DNA of 64,000 nucleotides from Amborella trichopoda (taxonomy: Eukaryota; Streptophyta; Magnoliopsida; Amborellales; Amborellaceae), in NCBI RefSeq assembly GCF_000471905.2, contig NW_006499913.1, positions 3,408,112-3,472,111 on the forward strand, read 5' to 3'. Positions 13,001 to 23,177 of this stretch are shown here, piece after piece. Under the pieces are notes generated by a model. That model had not been told where the DNA came from. It searched no databases and saw only the letters and a list, made by a program, of their open reading frames with translations. Numbering within the stretch: position 1 is the stretch's first letter; each line of letters begins with the position of its first letter. Position numbers and translations under genes: made by a program.

Positions 13001-14276
13001 TGCCAACACTGGGATCACAATCTGTTGACAGATTGCTGATTTTCTTGCTGTTTCACATTATTTTCCACATTTCATCTTTGGAAGAGAATGAACTTTCTTT
13101 CAACAATTTTTGTTTATTGATTGAAAAAAGAAAAATGAGTTTAAGAATCACCATTCTTTGCTAACTGAGTCATGAACTGATTTAATCAATGCTGATTGAA
13201 TGAGTAATGACGCATAGGTTTTGTGCTAAAACAGGGAAATCCAGATTGCACAGGCTATTCGTTATCAGATAGAAGTACAGAGAAAGCTCCAAGAGCAGCT
13301 AGAGGTAATTTTTCCTCAGAATCATTAGTAACCCCTAGATTTTTCATGAAATAAAGATTTCTACAGTTAATGAACAATTTGAAAAATAACCAAGCTTCTC
13401 ATTCTAATTTTATTTTTCTGCAAATCTTCAATCACAATATTGTGATGGAACTATTATTGTTAGTAACATTGTTTGGGATTGGCATGCATGCTATAAGATA
13501 GCATTCGTTGGTATGCCACATATCATGTGTGCCATGGTGTGCAACCACCATCTCTTTCAACTAGTTGGAGAGCTTGCAAATGATTTATTTGCTTGCCTGA
13601 TGTACAGTGAGGAGTTTGTTGTTGTGCTGGCATCAAAACCCATATCCATTTTGTAAACCTAAGCCCATGTCTGTACAAATTGCATCTTGGTCCTCTATCA
13701 GAGTAATGCTATTATCAAATCACTCCACCATCGGCACTACCTCCATCATCATCATTACTATTAAAATAACATAAGAGTGACAGTTTAAGTGACAACTGCA
13801 TGTGAATTACATCTTCCTCCTGGTAGTAACCGGTTCAAAGCTAGAATTAAAAGTTTTTCTGTCCCCAATCCTTTCCTCTCATTTTCCCTTGTCCTTTGGC
13901 GTTTCTCAAATCAGGTGCAAAAGAAATTACAGATGAGGATCGAGGCCCAAGGAAAGTATTTGCAAGCAATCTTAGAGAAAGCCCAGCAGAGCCTCAGATG
14001 TAAGGTGCACTATCGTGATCAACTTATCCTTTCCTAAAGCTTCTTAAATAGATAATTAGAGGAACCATAATGAATTTGCAAAAAGTTACTTACTTAAGCA
14101 TAATTTTTTTGGAGCATAAAACCGAAATATCTTATCTCCAATATGTATGTGAGCAGGAAGGAGTAGAAGAAGAGAGCAAGGTTGGGTCTGATTACCAGAA
14201 AACAGCAGCTGGAAGTTTGGATCTGAATGTGAACCAGGGGTCATTGGATCTCCAGATCTATAAAAGATATTCATAG
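7002..14276 (+). CDS. MYB-CC (GARP, PHR1-like) transcription factor, six coding exons
   Basis: This is a nuclear DNA-binding protein of the plant MYB-CC family, whose best-known members (PHR1, PHL, MYR) act in phosphate-starvation and flowering control. Proposed coding exons are 7002-7182, 9325-9401, about 12625-12695, 13235-13304, 13915-14004 and 14157-14276 (stop TAG). Residues about 36-86 form the GARP MYB repeat: [11 protein letters not shown], then [20 protein letters not shown] and the end SHLQ. Residues about 111-160 are the CC coiled coil with QEQLE (family LHEQLE) and [17 protein letters not shown]. The C-terminus carries SLDLNVNQ. Length is about 202 residues, shorter than the usual 250-400. 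Oddities: family HERF is HECF here, and exon 3 has an uncertain acceptor (see findings). Exons 1, 2, 4 and 5 are secure; exon 6 fits in phase. A weakened or alternatively spliced locus is possible. Confidence 0.8.
7200..7300. repeat. CA-rich microsatellite in intron 1
   Basis: Runs of ACACAC, ACATAC and CACGCACACAC begin about 20 bp after the exon-1 donor. Open frames over them are low-complexity artefacts. Confidence 0.7.
7721..7770. repeat. Short tandem duplication in intron 1
   Basis: The phrase GAGGGTATTATCGTCATTTA occurs twice, 29 bp apart. It is non-coding. Confidence 0.75.
8078..8460. mobile_element. MITE, Mutator-like 390-bp family, copy C
   Basis: It starts GGAAAAAGTTTATATAAGGG after TTATTTATA and shares the family interior (CTAAACAATTAAATT, then 'gaccatcgatttttaag'). 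The right end, near CTTACATAACCCACAGCG, is eroded and the second target copy is missing. It lies inside intron 1 of the MYB-CC gene. Confidence 0.75.
8465..9213. mobile_element. Long fold-back element interrupted by a nested MITE
   Basis: The arms at about 8893-9030 and 9060-9205 are inverted copies of one another. AGAGGGTAAAGGAG, ACACGAATCCTAATTG, TTTATCCTAAAG and TTTGATAATTTGA all occur in reverse complement on the right, so arms of about 140 bp enclose a very short loop. MITE copy D (8487-8883) split the left arm near its outer end. Confidence 0.8.
8487..8883. mobile_element. MITE, Mutator-like family, copy D (nested)
   Basis: It is flanked by perfect 9-bp direct repeats ATAGTTAAA (8478-8486 and 8884-8892). 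Its ends are GGAAAAAGTATATATAAGG and, in reverse complement, GGCTGCGGTTTCAATAAGG, followed inward by TTGCAACC on both sides. It inserted into the arm of the fold-back element around it, so it is the younger of the two. Confidence 0.9.
9513..9680. mobile_element. Small hAT-like non-autonomous element
   Basis: The left end is AGGGGTGGCAACAGAC, and the interior is rich in GGATCC, GACCCGG and similar words. The right end AGGGTCCATTGTCCCC is a loose inverted match. This is the widespread plant GGGGTGGCAA terminal motif. Target duplications are not clear. Confidence 0.45.
9740..10036. mobile_element. Diverged relative of the Mutator-like MITE family, copy E
   Basis: It has the family's order of landmarks: CTTATAAGATTGCAACC at the left, then 'ctctaaaagagggtgtttcaa'-like sequence, and GTTTATAAGGCCGCAAC at the right. 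Divergence is high and no target duplication was recognised. Confidence 0.5.
10165..10383. mobile_element. Small hAT-like element (GGTAGCAATGG / CCGTTGCCACC ends)
   Basis: The left end AAGGTAGCAATGGACCCAGA and the right end CCGACCCGTTGCCACCCCCC are inverted relative to one another. The interior is a run of GACCCG and GGATCC words. It is non-coding. Confidence 0.55.
10568..11052. mobile_element. Fold-back MITE with central GGTATTTTGG palindrome
   Basis: The left end ACTTTATATGTTCCCCCTAC and right end (reverse complement) AGCTTTCTACGTTCTTTCTA lead into arms that match over most of the length, including AGTTCTATCCTCC in inverted orientation. The centre holds GCGAAATACCC...AGGTATTTTGGTTG. It is about 485 bp and non-coding. 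Confidence 0.7.
11100..11735. mobile_element. Probable fold-back element related to the GGTATTTTGG group
   Basis: The outer sequences GGCAGTATAAACTTTACCC and, on the other strand, TGCAAACTAAACTTGGGA are loosely inverted. The centre carries ACCAAAATACCC...AAAGGTACTTTAGT. Boundaries are approximate. Confidence 0.45.
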
Positions 14277-15186
14277 AGGCACATGTTTCTTCCTATAGTT
14301 TTCTTTTTTATTTTCTTATTTGTTGTCTTTTAGAGGAAAATTTGTTCAAAATTTTAGCTTTTATACCTTTTGTATTTCCTATGTGTATGGTAAAATACAT
14401 ATATGAATTAGCATCACAGCTGTTTATTCAACTCGAATCTCAGTGCAGATATAATTGAAGTGGTTTCGTATTTCTTCCTCATTTTCTTCTTTTATTTGCC
14501 GATTATTGCATAATTTCTTATTTGTCTCCTAGTTGTTGAAATCTCAGACCTTGAGCCTTGTTTGTCAACTTGGACCCAATTTAGACAAGGTAATATTTGC
14601 TTTTCACATTTTCTTGTATTTTAAACTCAATGCCTTCTTTGAAATTCCATACTGAATTTCAGGCTTTTCACCCCAAGGTTGAAGTAATTAGTTTCACCTG
14701 AGGAATTAAAAATTGCTATTCAGATAACTTTTTTTTTTTTTTACAATACCATGAGCACATATAGCATTCTCCTATGGGAGCATACTGTACATTTACTCAC
14801 AAAGGATGTGCTTTAGAGGATTATTACTATGCGAAGTTTTGGAATCCACTTTAGAAACATCAAATGGATGCGTTAAAGTAAACGGATTTGCTCCCAAAAC
14901 CATTCAAAATTGGGCAGTCTCTGTTCATTTTTAGGGTGCCATTCTTTTCAAGCACATAAATAGGGTGTACAGAAGTTTTTTCCACTTTTTGAGATGGTCG
15001 TTAGATTGAGGAAGTCACATTGCCACAATTTTGCACCCTGAAAATACTCTAAATTAGGGGTTTAGCCGAGGGAGTGTATCTCGGACATGCTTTGGCAAAT
15101 ATCATTCTAGAACTATAGAATTTCCAATCATTTTTGGCTCATTTTTATTCAAATTTCAGGAAATACTACCAAGTCCTTTATAGAAA

Positions 15187-15611
15187 AGGGTGCAGTTGGT
15201 ATACGGATGCATCCGTAGGTGTAGAGGTAAAGTGCACCTTCAAATTTTATCATAGTATATAATTTTGATGTAAAATGTTCTTAGGATTAACTCAAAAACT
15301 ATTTTATATCTAATTATAAAATTTTAAATTTAAAAAATTGTTAAAATCAAGTAGATCTATAAACATATGAAAATCTTGAAAATGGACAGTGTAGATAATA
15401 TGTTGTAAAATGCACTATTTTTTAGACTTAAAATATTTTTATTTTCAAAGTCAAACATCACGAAGTCAAGATGATCAATCAAAGGGTTTTTCAATATTAA
15501 AACCACCTTTTCCAATGGATTTTTTTAGGGGCATCCGTAGTTGGAAAAGGATTTTTGAGGGACATCCGTAGTTCTATATTATAAGGTATCATTCGTATAT
15601 AAACTTTTTCC
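15187..15611. mobile_element. MITE, Mutator-like family, copy F
   Basis: It is flanked by perfect 9-bp repeats TTATAGAAA (15178-15186 and 15612-15620). It starts AGGGTGCAGTTGGTATACGG and ends TATATAAACTTTTTCC. An internal partial tandem duplication near 15510-15575 repeats GGATTTTT...CATCCGTAGTT, which explains its extra length. Confidence 0.9.
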
Positions 15612-15639
15612 TTATAGAAAAGGACACTTGTTTTTCAAC

Positions 15640-15870
15640 TGAAAATTTTTTTTTATGGATTTTATGAAATAGTCAAGAATTCTAACAATATATTATGTTG
15701 GCTCCCCAGTAGCTTGGGTGCTGCCCAGTTGGGCGGGCCATCCACGCAGCTGGGAGGTCTCATCTCCCTGCACTGGGTTGACCCTGGAGGACGACTAGTC
15801 TCCCAAAGCACCCAAAGCCCTTTTGGCGAGTGCAAAATTTGCCCTCGATAAAAGGGCAAATGTAATTTTC
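15640..15870. other. GC-rich island of unknown origin
   Basis: It contains short inverted words such as TTGGGTGCTGCCC and GGGCAAATTTTGC with their complements, so it may be a small fold-back element. An open frame on the - strand (15662-15859) gives no recognisable domain. Confidence 0.3.
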
Positions 15871-16219
15871 TCCCTATAGAAGTAGAAATAGTATTTGGAG
15901 TATTTTGGTCTCAAAACCCTAGAGAACTATATGTATGCCTCAAAAACTACTTTTTAACTTAAAATCAATTTTTTTAAAGGATCGAATTTGAATTCAATGT
16001 ATTCTTGTGAATTCGAAAGGCATTTGATTCAAAACTTTTTGTATATTAAAGTAGTTGCAGAAGAGAGCTTTTGGCCACTGAAACTAACTGATTCAAGCCT
16101 ACTTTGGTTGGTTTTCAAAATGCTAATGAATTTCATTTTTTATTTTTAAGGTTTTATACTTTTTACAAGTATTGTTTTATGTTATGTTTTTTCTTACCAT
16201 TTTTTTATTTTTTTTAAAG

Positions 16220-16545
16220 TGGACCCGGTTTCTATGCGGNNNNNNNNNNNNNNNNNNNNNNNNNNNNNNNNNNNNNNNNNNNNNNNNNNNNNNNNNNNNN
16301 NNNNNNNNNNNNNNNNNNNNNNNNNNNNNNNNNNNNNNNNNNNNNNNNNNNNNNNNNNNNNNNNNNNNNNNNNNNNNNNNNNNNNNNNNNNNNNNNNNNN
16401 NNNNNNNNNNNNNNNGGACCATTAGTTTTCTATTGTTTTTAGATGAAACACCTACTTGCATCCATTTTTAGATGGATGCTTTACACTGTCTAGACCGTAT
16501 ATGTAAAAATGCGGTCCAGCCCACCAAACAATTTTCTTTTTAAAG
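16220..16545. mobile_element. MITE with GGACCCGGTTTCTATG end, interrupted by the N gap
   Basis: The left part GGACCCGGTTTCTATGCGG runs into the gap. The right part ends ACCGTATATGTAAAAATGCG followed by GTCCAGCCC. The copy at 50.5 kb has the same two ends, so the gap falls inside this element. Confidence 0.7.
16240..16415. other. Assembly gap (176 N)
   Basis: An unbroken run of N. Open frames crossing it are artefacts. Confidence 1.
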
Positions 16546-17269
16546 TTTGGCTTTACGTTTATGTGAAATTTCATGGGTAGCTTTTTGTTTTTAATTTTTT
16601 TTAGGTTTTTCCATGTTTTAGATTATAATATATATTTTGCTATATTTTTAATATATAATGTAAATCTGAAAGTTTATAATTTTTTTTTTTACTACGTTTG
16701 GCTTTTCTGCAATTTATAAGGCAGATTTGAGAATACCAAATGTTTGGCTATGTTTATAATTTTTAATGTAAAGTTAAAGTTTTATAATATATTTTAACTA
16801 TGTTTGGCTTTATAAAGCAAAATCAAGAATTTATAATATATTTTTTAGCTTTGTTAAGTCTCTGGGAGGTCGCCTTCCCCGTCTTCTTGAACTTCCAAAA
16901 GAAAAAAAAAGAACTAGGTATTGCTAGTGTTTGTCATGCATGCACAAATATTGTGACTCTGCCATTGTTTGCACTGTTGGGCACATATGTTACCTTAAAA
17001 AAACATATCAAAAGATCAAGACCTAATTTTTGGGTGAGTCAGTGGGGGAGAGGGCCTCTACCCTTGGTAGGAATTGAGTTTAAGACCTAACGTTGCAAAT
17101 CGTCAAGCGCTAACGAATGAAGCCCGGGCTCTTTTTCTAAGATCAAGACCTAATAGTATTCAAAAAATGACTTTGTTTTTTAAACCCTTTATAGAGATCA
17201 ATGGAGGAATAGCATTCATGTATCCGAAAAAAATGTATTTATTATGGGTCTGTTAGGAAGCATTCACTA

Positions 17270-17640
17270 TCGTTGATAATTCACTGTTCCAATAAAGTTA
17301 ATCTTGATGATGAGATGTATGTATCTAGTTGTGTCCATCATAAGGTTATTTGAGATAAATTTATATGTAATTTTACATCTAAGTTTAGTTTTAAAAAATA
17401 ATTGTTATTTTATTTAAAGTAATTTGTTGAAATTACATGTTATTGGTAACTAAAAATATAGAGAAATAATTAAAAGTGAAAGTGAAATATTTTAATAATA
17501 TAAAAATTACAAAATACGTATCAAATAATGAATAAGATAATATTATCCCGAATATATTAATATGGATTATATACAATGAGACCATTTGCTTTTGATACAA
17601 CGTGGTCACAACTACTTAGAACCATCCAAATACCATATTT
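17270..17640. repeat. Partial copy of a fold-back repeat with AATGAGACCATTT end
   Basis: Near 17572-17615 the sequence ACAATGAGACCATTTGCTTT followed by GATACAACGTGGTCACAA matches the ends of the element at 45.64-45.87 kb. Its partner end is not clear, so this is probably truncated. Confidence 0.35.
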
Positions 17641-17793
17641 GTGACACTAAAAAGAATCACATACTAAAAGTGAATGTTTAAAGTTATAAAACTCAAGGTC
17701 CAAACTTTTTATTTTAAAGATGATCAAGGGGCGACTCTCAAGTGGATAAGAAATTTCCCACCCAAAAAATTCTCCCCTAGTAGCTATTTTATC

Positions 17794-18051
17794 TACGGTT
17801 GGCAACGGGCTGGCACTAGCCCTTCGCCAGGCCCAAGCCCAGCGCTAGCTTTTTTGGGCTTAGGAGGGTCAGGCCTGCCAAAAAAAATGATGAAAAAATA
17901 AAAAATAGAACAAGAAAAGAAAAGAGGGAAAGGCCAGGTTGGGTCGGGCTGAGCCCAGCTAGGACTGGCCTTAGCTCGGCCCTGAAGCCACAATTTGTGG
18001 CCCAAGTCCTACTTCTTTAGGGCCGACCCGCCCGGCCCATTGCCAGCCCTA
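17794..18051. mobile_element. hAT-like non-autonomous element
   Basis: The ends are TACGGTTGGCAACGGGC and, in reverse complement, TAGGGCTGGCAATGGGC. They are flanked by ATTTTATC (17786-17793) and ATTTTGTC (18052-18059), an 8-bp target duplication with one mismatch as expected for hAT. The interior is GGCCC-rich. It lies about 200 bp upstream of the ENH1 start codon, so it may sit in that gene's promoter. Confidence 0.7.
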
Positions 18052-18253
18052 ATTTTGTCCAATGGAATAATAGAAGTGTAAGCCTGGCCACGAGTGAGAA
18101 ATTGAGCAAACCAAGTAAAAAAAATGCATGTCAATGAATATTTGTGGTCCCTGTTCTTTTTCATTATCCACTGTGGATCTCTTATCCTATAGGAAAAGCC
18201 TATCCTGTGTTGGGCTTTTCCTTGGCTATGTGAGTGAAAAAAGACCGCAAAAA

Positions 18254-21200
18254 ATGTCAGCTGTTGCAGGGGCCTCTGCAACTTCAACCTACCCAATCTC
18301 AAGGCAGCCACTCAAAACCACCCAACATTCTTCAAAACCACTCTCAATACTTCCTATCAGTTCAGCACAAAACCAGGTACCAAATAACCCAAAAAGAGCA
18401 AAATGTGAATAAACCCATCTAAAGTTCCACACGTTTTTTTTCTTTTGATTGACATTGTTGCAACATATTCCAAGAAAGAAGGATAAATACCCACCGATTG
18501 TTTTTTCAAATTGCACATGAAACCACAGATATTGTTAGGAAATTTGATGAAATAACGGATTCTGGCTTCAATTTTGAATAGAAAACCACCTTCTATGGAT
18601 TGCCATTGTTAGAAGCCAAAAGTGGTTTTCCCAACAATCAGTTAAAGAGGCTTTCAAAGGGGAGGGTGTATAAAAGCCTTGAAATCAGTGCAAAAACAGC
18701 TGGTGCTTCAAAGAGCATAGAAGTAGAGGTGGACAAGCCTTTGGGCCTCACATTAGGCCAGAAACCAGGTGGTGGAGTTGTCATCGCAGTAAGCTTTTCT
18801 ATAATTTTTTAGTTTTGTGGGTTGCTATTTTTCTGTGTCTGTCTTTAATTCAGCTACTTCCTTTTCAATTGTTCAGATATATTTGGTTGCTTATTACATT
18901 TGTTCATTTGCTAATTGTGATACTTATTAAATTTGTTTATTTGGGGTTTGTTCATCAGTGGAAATTTGAGTGAGGACCATCTTGGCCAGTTATGTCTATA
19001 TCTGCTCAGTTAGATGAGTGACGACCATCTTGGCCAGCCATTGCCGATAACAAATGGTCGAGTCTGCATGCAGCATAATGTTTTGTTTTCTTGTTTTCAT
19101 ATTGGCCATTTCCTTCAATACTTGCGAATTATAATTACATTCTCAAGATGGTAAACACCTATAAAAATGCTTTCTTGTTCACAAAAACAAACTCCATAAA
19201 ATTTAGGATTCTCGGATTAGATTTACCTTGAAGTTATTAGGAGAGAATCCCTAGTTATTTGTATATACATTGGATATAGTATTTATCAGATAGTTTCTTT
19301 TTCCGATTGGATTTCATGTTACATATTTCCACTTTAATTACCAGTATTTATTATAGGAAGGATAGAGATTGGACTGTGTCTGAAGGGAGGCTACCCTGGA
19401 CTCCCACTTTATAGTCCCCTGCAATAGATACCCTGTCCAAAACTTTCTCTTTCTTTAACGTGCTGCACGGCTTGAATCACATATGTCCCTACGCTTGGTT
19501 ATTTACAGATAAAAGGGTCAATTTCCATAAATTTATGTAAATTTATGCTCATAGTTTCTATAAATTATTGACTAAAATTTATATTCATATCTAATTCAAA
19601 AATTTCCCACTAATAATACTAGAAAACATATTATCAAAATTAAAATTTGACACTTGGTTTTATTAGCACTTAGCAACATGGAGTTTCCTTTGTCTTGATT
19701 GTGAGATGAGTTCATTGAACACAACCTCAAGGTTACAAGAAGAAGTGCCTCCCAATTGAGTTATGCTTCTCCTAGTAGCTACAACTAGCATAATTTCTTT
19801 ATTTAAGCAAAAGTATAAATTGGCTTGTTTTCTTCATTTTAGGGGATTGAAAAAGGTGGGAATGCAGCAAAATCTGGTTTAAAAGTTGGTGACCAAGTAC
19901 TGTACACAAGCAGCTTCTTCGGGGATGAACTTTGGCCAGCTGATAAGTTGGGTTTTACCAAAACTGCCATTCAAGCCAAGACTGACTCGGTTTACTTCGT
20001 AGTGAGCAGGTAGGTTCCAAACAAAGGGTAGTTTCATTGTTACTGGTGGTTTGAACCTTGAATTGTGTTCCTCATAAAATATCAAATTAACCTGCCTAAA
20101 TAATATTAGGGGTTGCAAACGTTACGTACATTTTTGTTTCCTATAGTTTTTTATCATCAATCAAGCAATCAGATGATGTCAACAAGGACAGTGGTGATTG
20201 TACCACTCCTCCCCACAATGTCTGTGACTTTGAGCGGAGGACAATTCATAGTTGACATCTGATGGCCGAGGTGATGCAAAAAAACTGTAGGAAATGAAAG
20301 GGCTCTCTTGCAATAATTTCCACAATGTTAAAGGGTCCGAAGTCTAAAGCTCCACATTGTTCCGCATGCAAACCAAACTGCCTGCACATAGCAAGGAATT
20401 TGTTATATATTGGGGTATAACTATCAGAGAACCAAGAATCTTCTTTTAAGTTTAATGCAATATACTAAAAAGGCAAGCTTCTATACTTCCCCTACTGTAT
20501 AAAACTTATAAACTTCCCTCTATCCAAAGGTCCATTGACTCCATTCTAAATGGATGGCTGACATGACCCCAAGCACAATGTCATGCCTCTGTACTATTTT
20601 ATGTTTAACTTTTTTCTACAAAACATTTTGACACCCAAAATATTAAACTCTCACTTGTAAAAAATATAAAAAAATATTCCCAATAAAATACAATGACCAA
20701 AATGCCCCTGAAAGTTTCAGAGGTATTTTTGTTGAAAATATTTTTTGATATTTTTTTTAGGTGCACCCCATTGAGATGATGCCATGTAGTAACTTTCATT
20801 TTCATATAGTTTATAGAAAAATAAAAAATAAAATATTCTGAGGCATTGGATCTAGATCAAACAGTGGCTCGCTTGATCTAAATTGATCGGCTAGATGGGG
20901 GCAGTATATACCTTTTATACAGTAAGGGAAATATAGAAACCTTTCCCAATACTAAAACCTCTAAATTATGGATAGTCTACAATGTAATATAGGTGAAGCC
21001 TTACATGCAAACTGCATGTGAAGGGTGATCTTCACCATCCATCAACCCCTTGAATAAGCCTTGGTGTTAGTAACAGTAAACCAGGTAAGAGCTCAACTAG
21101 GGGTTATCATACATTTCCATCTTAGCCCCAACAAATTGACTGAGATATCTCTACCCAAAATTGATTGCAACAGAGGAAAATCTTAATTATTTTTACCTTT

Positions 21201-22229
21201 TTGTGGACATTATTGTGGACACCATAAATACCTCTGTTCCTTTGTATAATGTGCAACCTTATTTCTTTATTTTTGCATAATGTACAACCTTATTTCTTTA
21301 TTTTCTTCCTTTTTTTGGGGGGGGGGGGCACATGGCAAAGAGGTGTTGAAGTAGATGTGAAGAGATTGCCAAAGCGCCCAGCTCCTCCTCAGTTTGGGCG
21401 GACCCTCACAGAGGCTCAAAAGGTACTTTTTTGCCGATTTTTTTATGTTAATATTTATTTATTTTTTATTTCAAAATCTAGCAAAGCATTGTCAAACCTG
21501 TGTTTTAATTTAAAAGTGGAATAAGCGTTCGTGGATTTTCTTAAGCTTTCATTGTCAATTTGCAGGCACGGGCTACTCATATTTGCCTGGACTGCGGGTA
21601 CATTTACACTCTACAGAAACCTTTCGAGGAACAGGTCAGTAATCCTTTTTTTGTTTTTAAAATTGACTGAGAGTATCGTATTATATGGCATATGGTTAAC
21701 TCTAAAGGGGACTGCTTCCATCCTTTCTCAATCATGAACAGTAGAGATTAACCATATCTATGTGAACATCCATGATTTTTGCACTATGGTTGGTCTCCAC
21801 CATTTATCACCAGAAACACATGCTAACCCTGGGTTGTGCGACATACCATACACCACTATAGCATACTTCAGAACCAAATAGACTAGTACTTGATACCCAC
21901 AAATCCGCCCCAAGTCACACATACATAATTCAATATTCAAAGTTTTGCTGCAAAATTTATCTTAATTTCCATAGCTTCACACTAATATTTTGTTTGGGAT
22001 TCTCATAACCCCACAAGGTTTAGTCTTCTAATTTTTCCTTTGTTTCTCTTTTTTGCAGCCGGATACATATGCGTGCCCGCAATGCCGAGCACCGAAGAAG
22101 CGGTTTGCTGGCTATGATGTGAACAGAGGAAAGCCAATTGGAGGTGGGCTGCCTCCCATTGGAGTTATTGTGGGCCTCGTTGCGGGCATTGCTGGGGTGG
22201 GTGCACTACTTGTCTATGGCCTTCAGTAA
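18254..22229 (+). CDS. ENH1: ENH1-type chloroplast PDZ and rubredoxin protein, complete
   Basis: Exons are 18254-18376, 18582-18788, 19843-20009, 21341-21422, 21566-21634 and 22059-22229. All junctions are GT..AG and all phases agree, giving 272 residues, which matches the family length. Residues 1 to about 50 are rich in S, T and P like a plastid transit peptide. Residues about 86-166 form a PDZ domain (PLGLTLG, GGNAAKSGLKVGDQVL). Residues 194-236 form a rubredoxin fold with iron-binding Cys pairs CLDC (200/203) and CPQC (222/225). Residues about 249-270 form one membrane helix before the C-terminal YGLQ. Arabidopsis ENH1 (enhancer of sos3-1) has the same order; it is a thylakoid protein linked to salt tolerance and redox protection. 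The ATG at 18254 is chosen because upstream frame content is not transit-like. The exon-4 acceptor follows an unusual run of about 12 G. Confidence 0.93.
18969..19040. repeat. Short direct repeat in ENH1 intron 2
   Basis: GAGTGAGGACCATCTTGGCC and GAGTGACGACCATCTTGGCC occur about 46 bp apart. Confidence 0.6.
20478..20946. mobile_element. Fold-back MITE with central GACCAAAATGCCCC palindrome
   Basis: The ends CTATACTTCCCCTACTGTAT and, in reverse complement, CTATATTTCCCTTACTGTAT are near-identical. The arms continue inward and meet at GACCAAAATGCCCC...AGAGGTATTTTTGTTG. It lies in intron 3 of ENH1 and is non-coding. Confidence 0.8.
21244..21306. repeat. 31-bp tandem duplication before ENH1 exon 4
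   Basis: The unit TAATGTGCAACCTTATTTC occurs twice (second copy TAATGTACAACC...). It is followed by a T-rich tract and a G run that precede the exon-4 acceptor at 21340. Confidence 0.7.
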
Positions 22230-22340
22230 TAGCAGGCCCTCTTAATTTTGCTCTTTTTCTTATTCTTGTCTAAATCTGCATTTGTGGAAGGAAGCCCAGC
22301 TTCCTTATTCAATTCATGGACACTTAGAATCATACAAATG

Positions 22341-22346
22341 AATAAA
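22341..22346 (+). terminator. Probable poly(A) signal of ENH1
   Basis: AATAAA lies 112 bp after the ENH1 stop codon, a usual distance in plants. It is followed by T-rich sequence. Confidence 0.5.
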
Positions 22347-22757
22347 ATTCTGCATCTTAACCTTTCAATTTATTATGTCCATGCCACACACACGTCTTAC
22401 TCGCATGTGAGGCGTGAGAGAGGAGGTTCGGGAAACTGAGAGGGTCCAACTGTCCTTTGGTAACAAAATGAGTTAGAGTTCGCGTAATGAACCTTAATCA
22501 TTACTCTCTGAACCCTACTAAGTTGAGTTTGAACTCTTGGGAATGTATAGGAAGTCACTCAATCAAAATAGTCACTCGATTTCAATAAAATTCTAGGCCA
22601 ATGACAAAGGAAAACCAAATCTGAATTTCTCTTACTGAAACTTGTAGGATCCAGCATGCCAACAAAAAACACCAGAAACAACCTCTTTCGTTTCCATGGA
22701 GAACTAGCAACCCATCAAAGAAACCAAGTTAAAAGAACAAAGAAAGGTGACAAACAT

Positions 22758-22830
22758 AAAGAAACACTTGTTAGAGAGAGAGCAAAAAGGTAGAAACACT
22801 TGTTAGAGAGAGAGAGAATGAGAGAGAGAG
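22758..22830. repeat. GA-rich tandem repeat between convergent genes
   Basis: GAAACACTTGTTAGAGAGAG occurs twice and runs into a GA microsatellite. It lies in the region downstream of both ENH1 and NF-YA. Confidence 0.6.
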
Positions 22831-23119
22831 CATTAAGCAGAACCATCCAGCTTTCGAAGTTCAATTCAAATCTATACATATTCTGATCTACTAACCAAAT
22901 CTAAGAAAATCCCACAACATACCCTGATCATGGCCACAAACCTGCCCAAACCAGCTTCCGCGTTGCCCCAGACAAAATGGAGTGGCAAATCCCATAAATA
23001 TCATCCACAGGGAAAGCAAAAAAAACCCGCCAACAAACCGTTCCAGCCACCTTAACTTGCCCTTTCCAACCCAAAACCAAAGCACATTTGATGGGTTACA
23101 CAAAATACATGACACCAAC

Positions 23120-23140
23120 CAGCCAAGGATGAATTGCCAG
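23120..23140 (-). promoter_or_regulatory. miR169 target site in the NF-YA 3' untranslated region
   Basis: On the + strand, the 21 bases that start CAGCCAAGGATGAATTGCC match mature miR169 (CAGCCAAGGAUGACUUGCC...) except at positions 14 and 20. The NF-YA transcript, read from the - strand, therefore carries the complement, starting 38 nt beyond its stop codon. miR169 cleavage of NF-YA transcripts through a 3' UTR site is well established in plants. The match is intact across the seed and cleavage positions. Confidence 0.88.
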
Positions 23141-23177
23141 TTTCCAGCCACTTCTTGCCGGAATCCTCACCCAATTC

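Noticed and set aside
16172..16471. Open frames across the run of N on both strands
   Set aside because: They are open only because N codons contain no stops.
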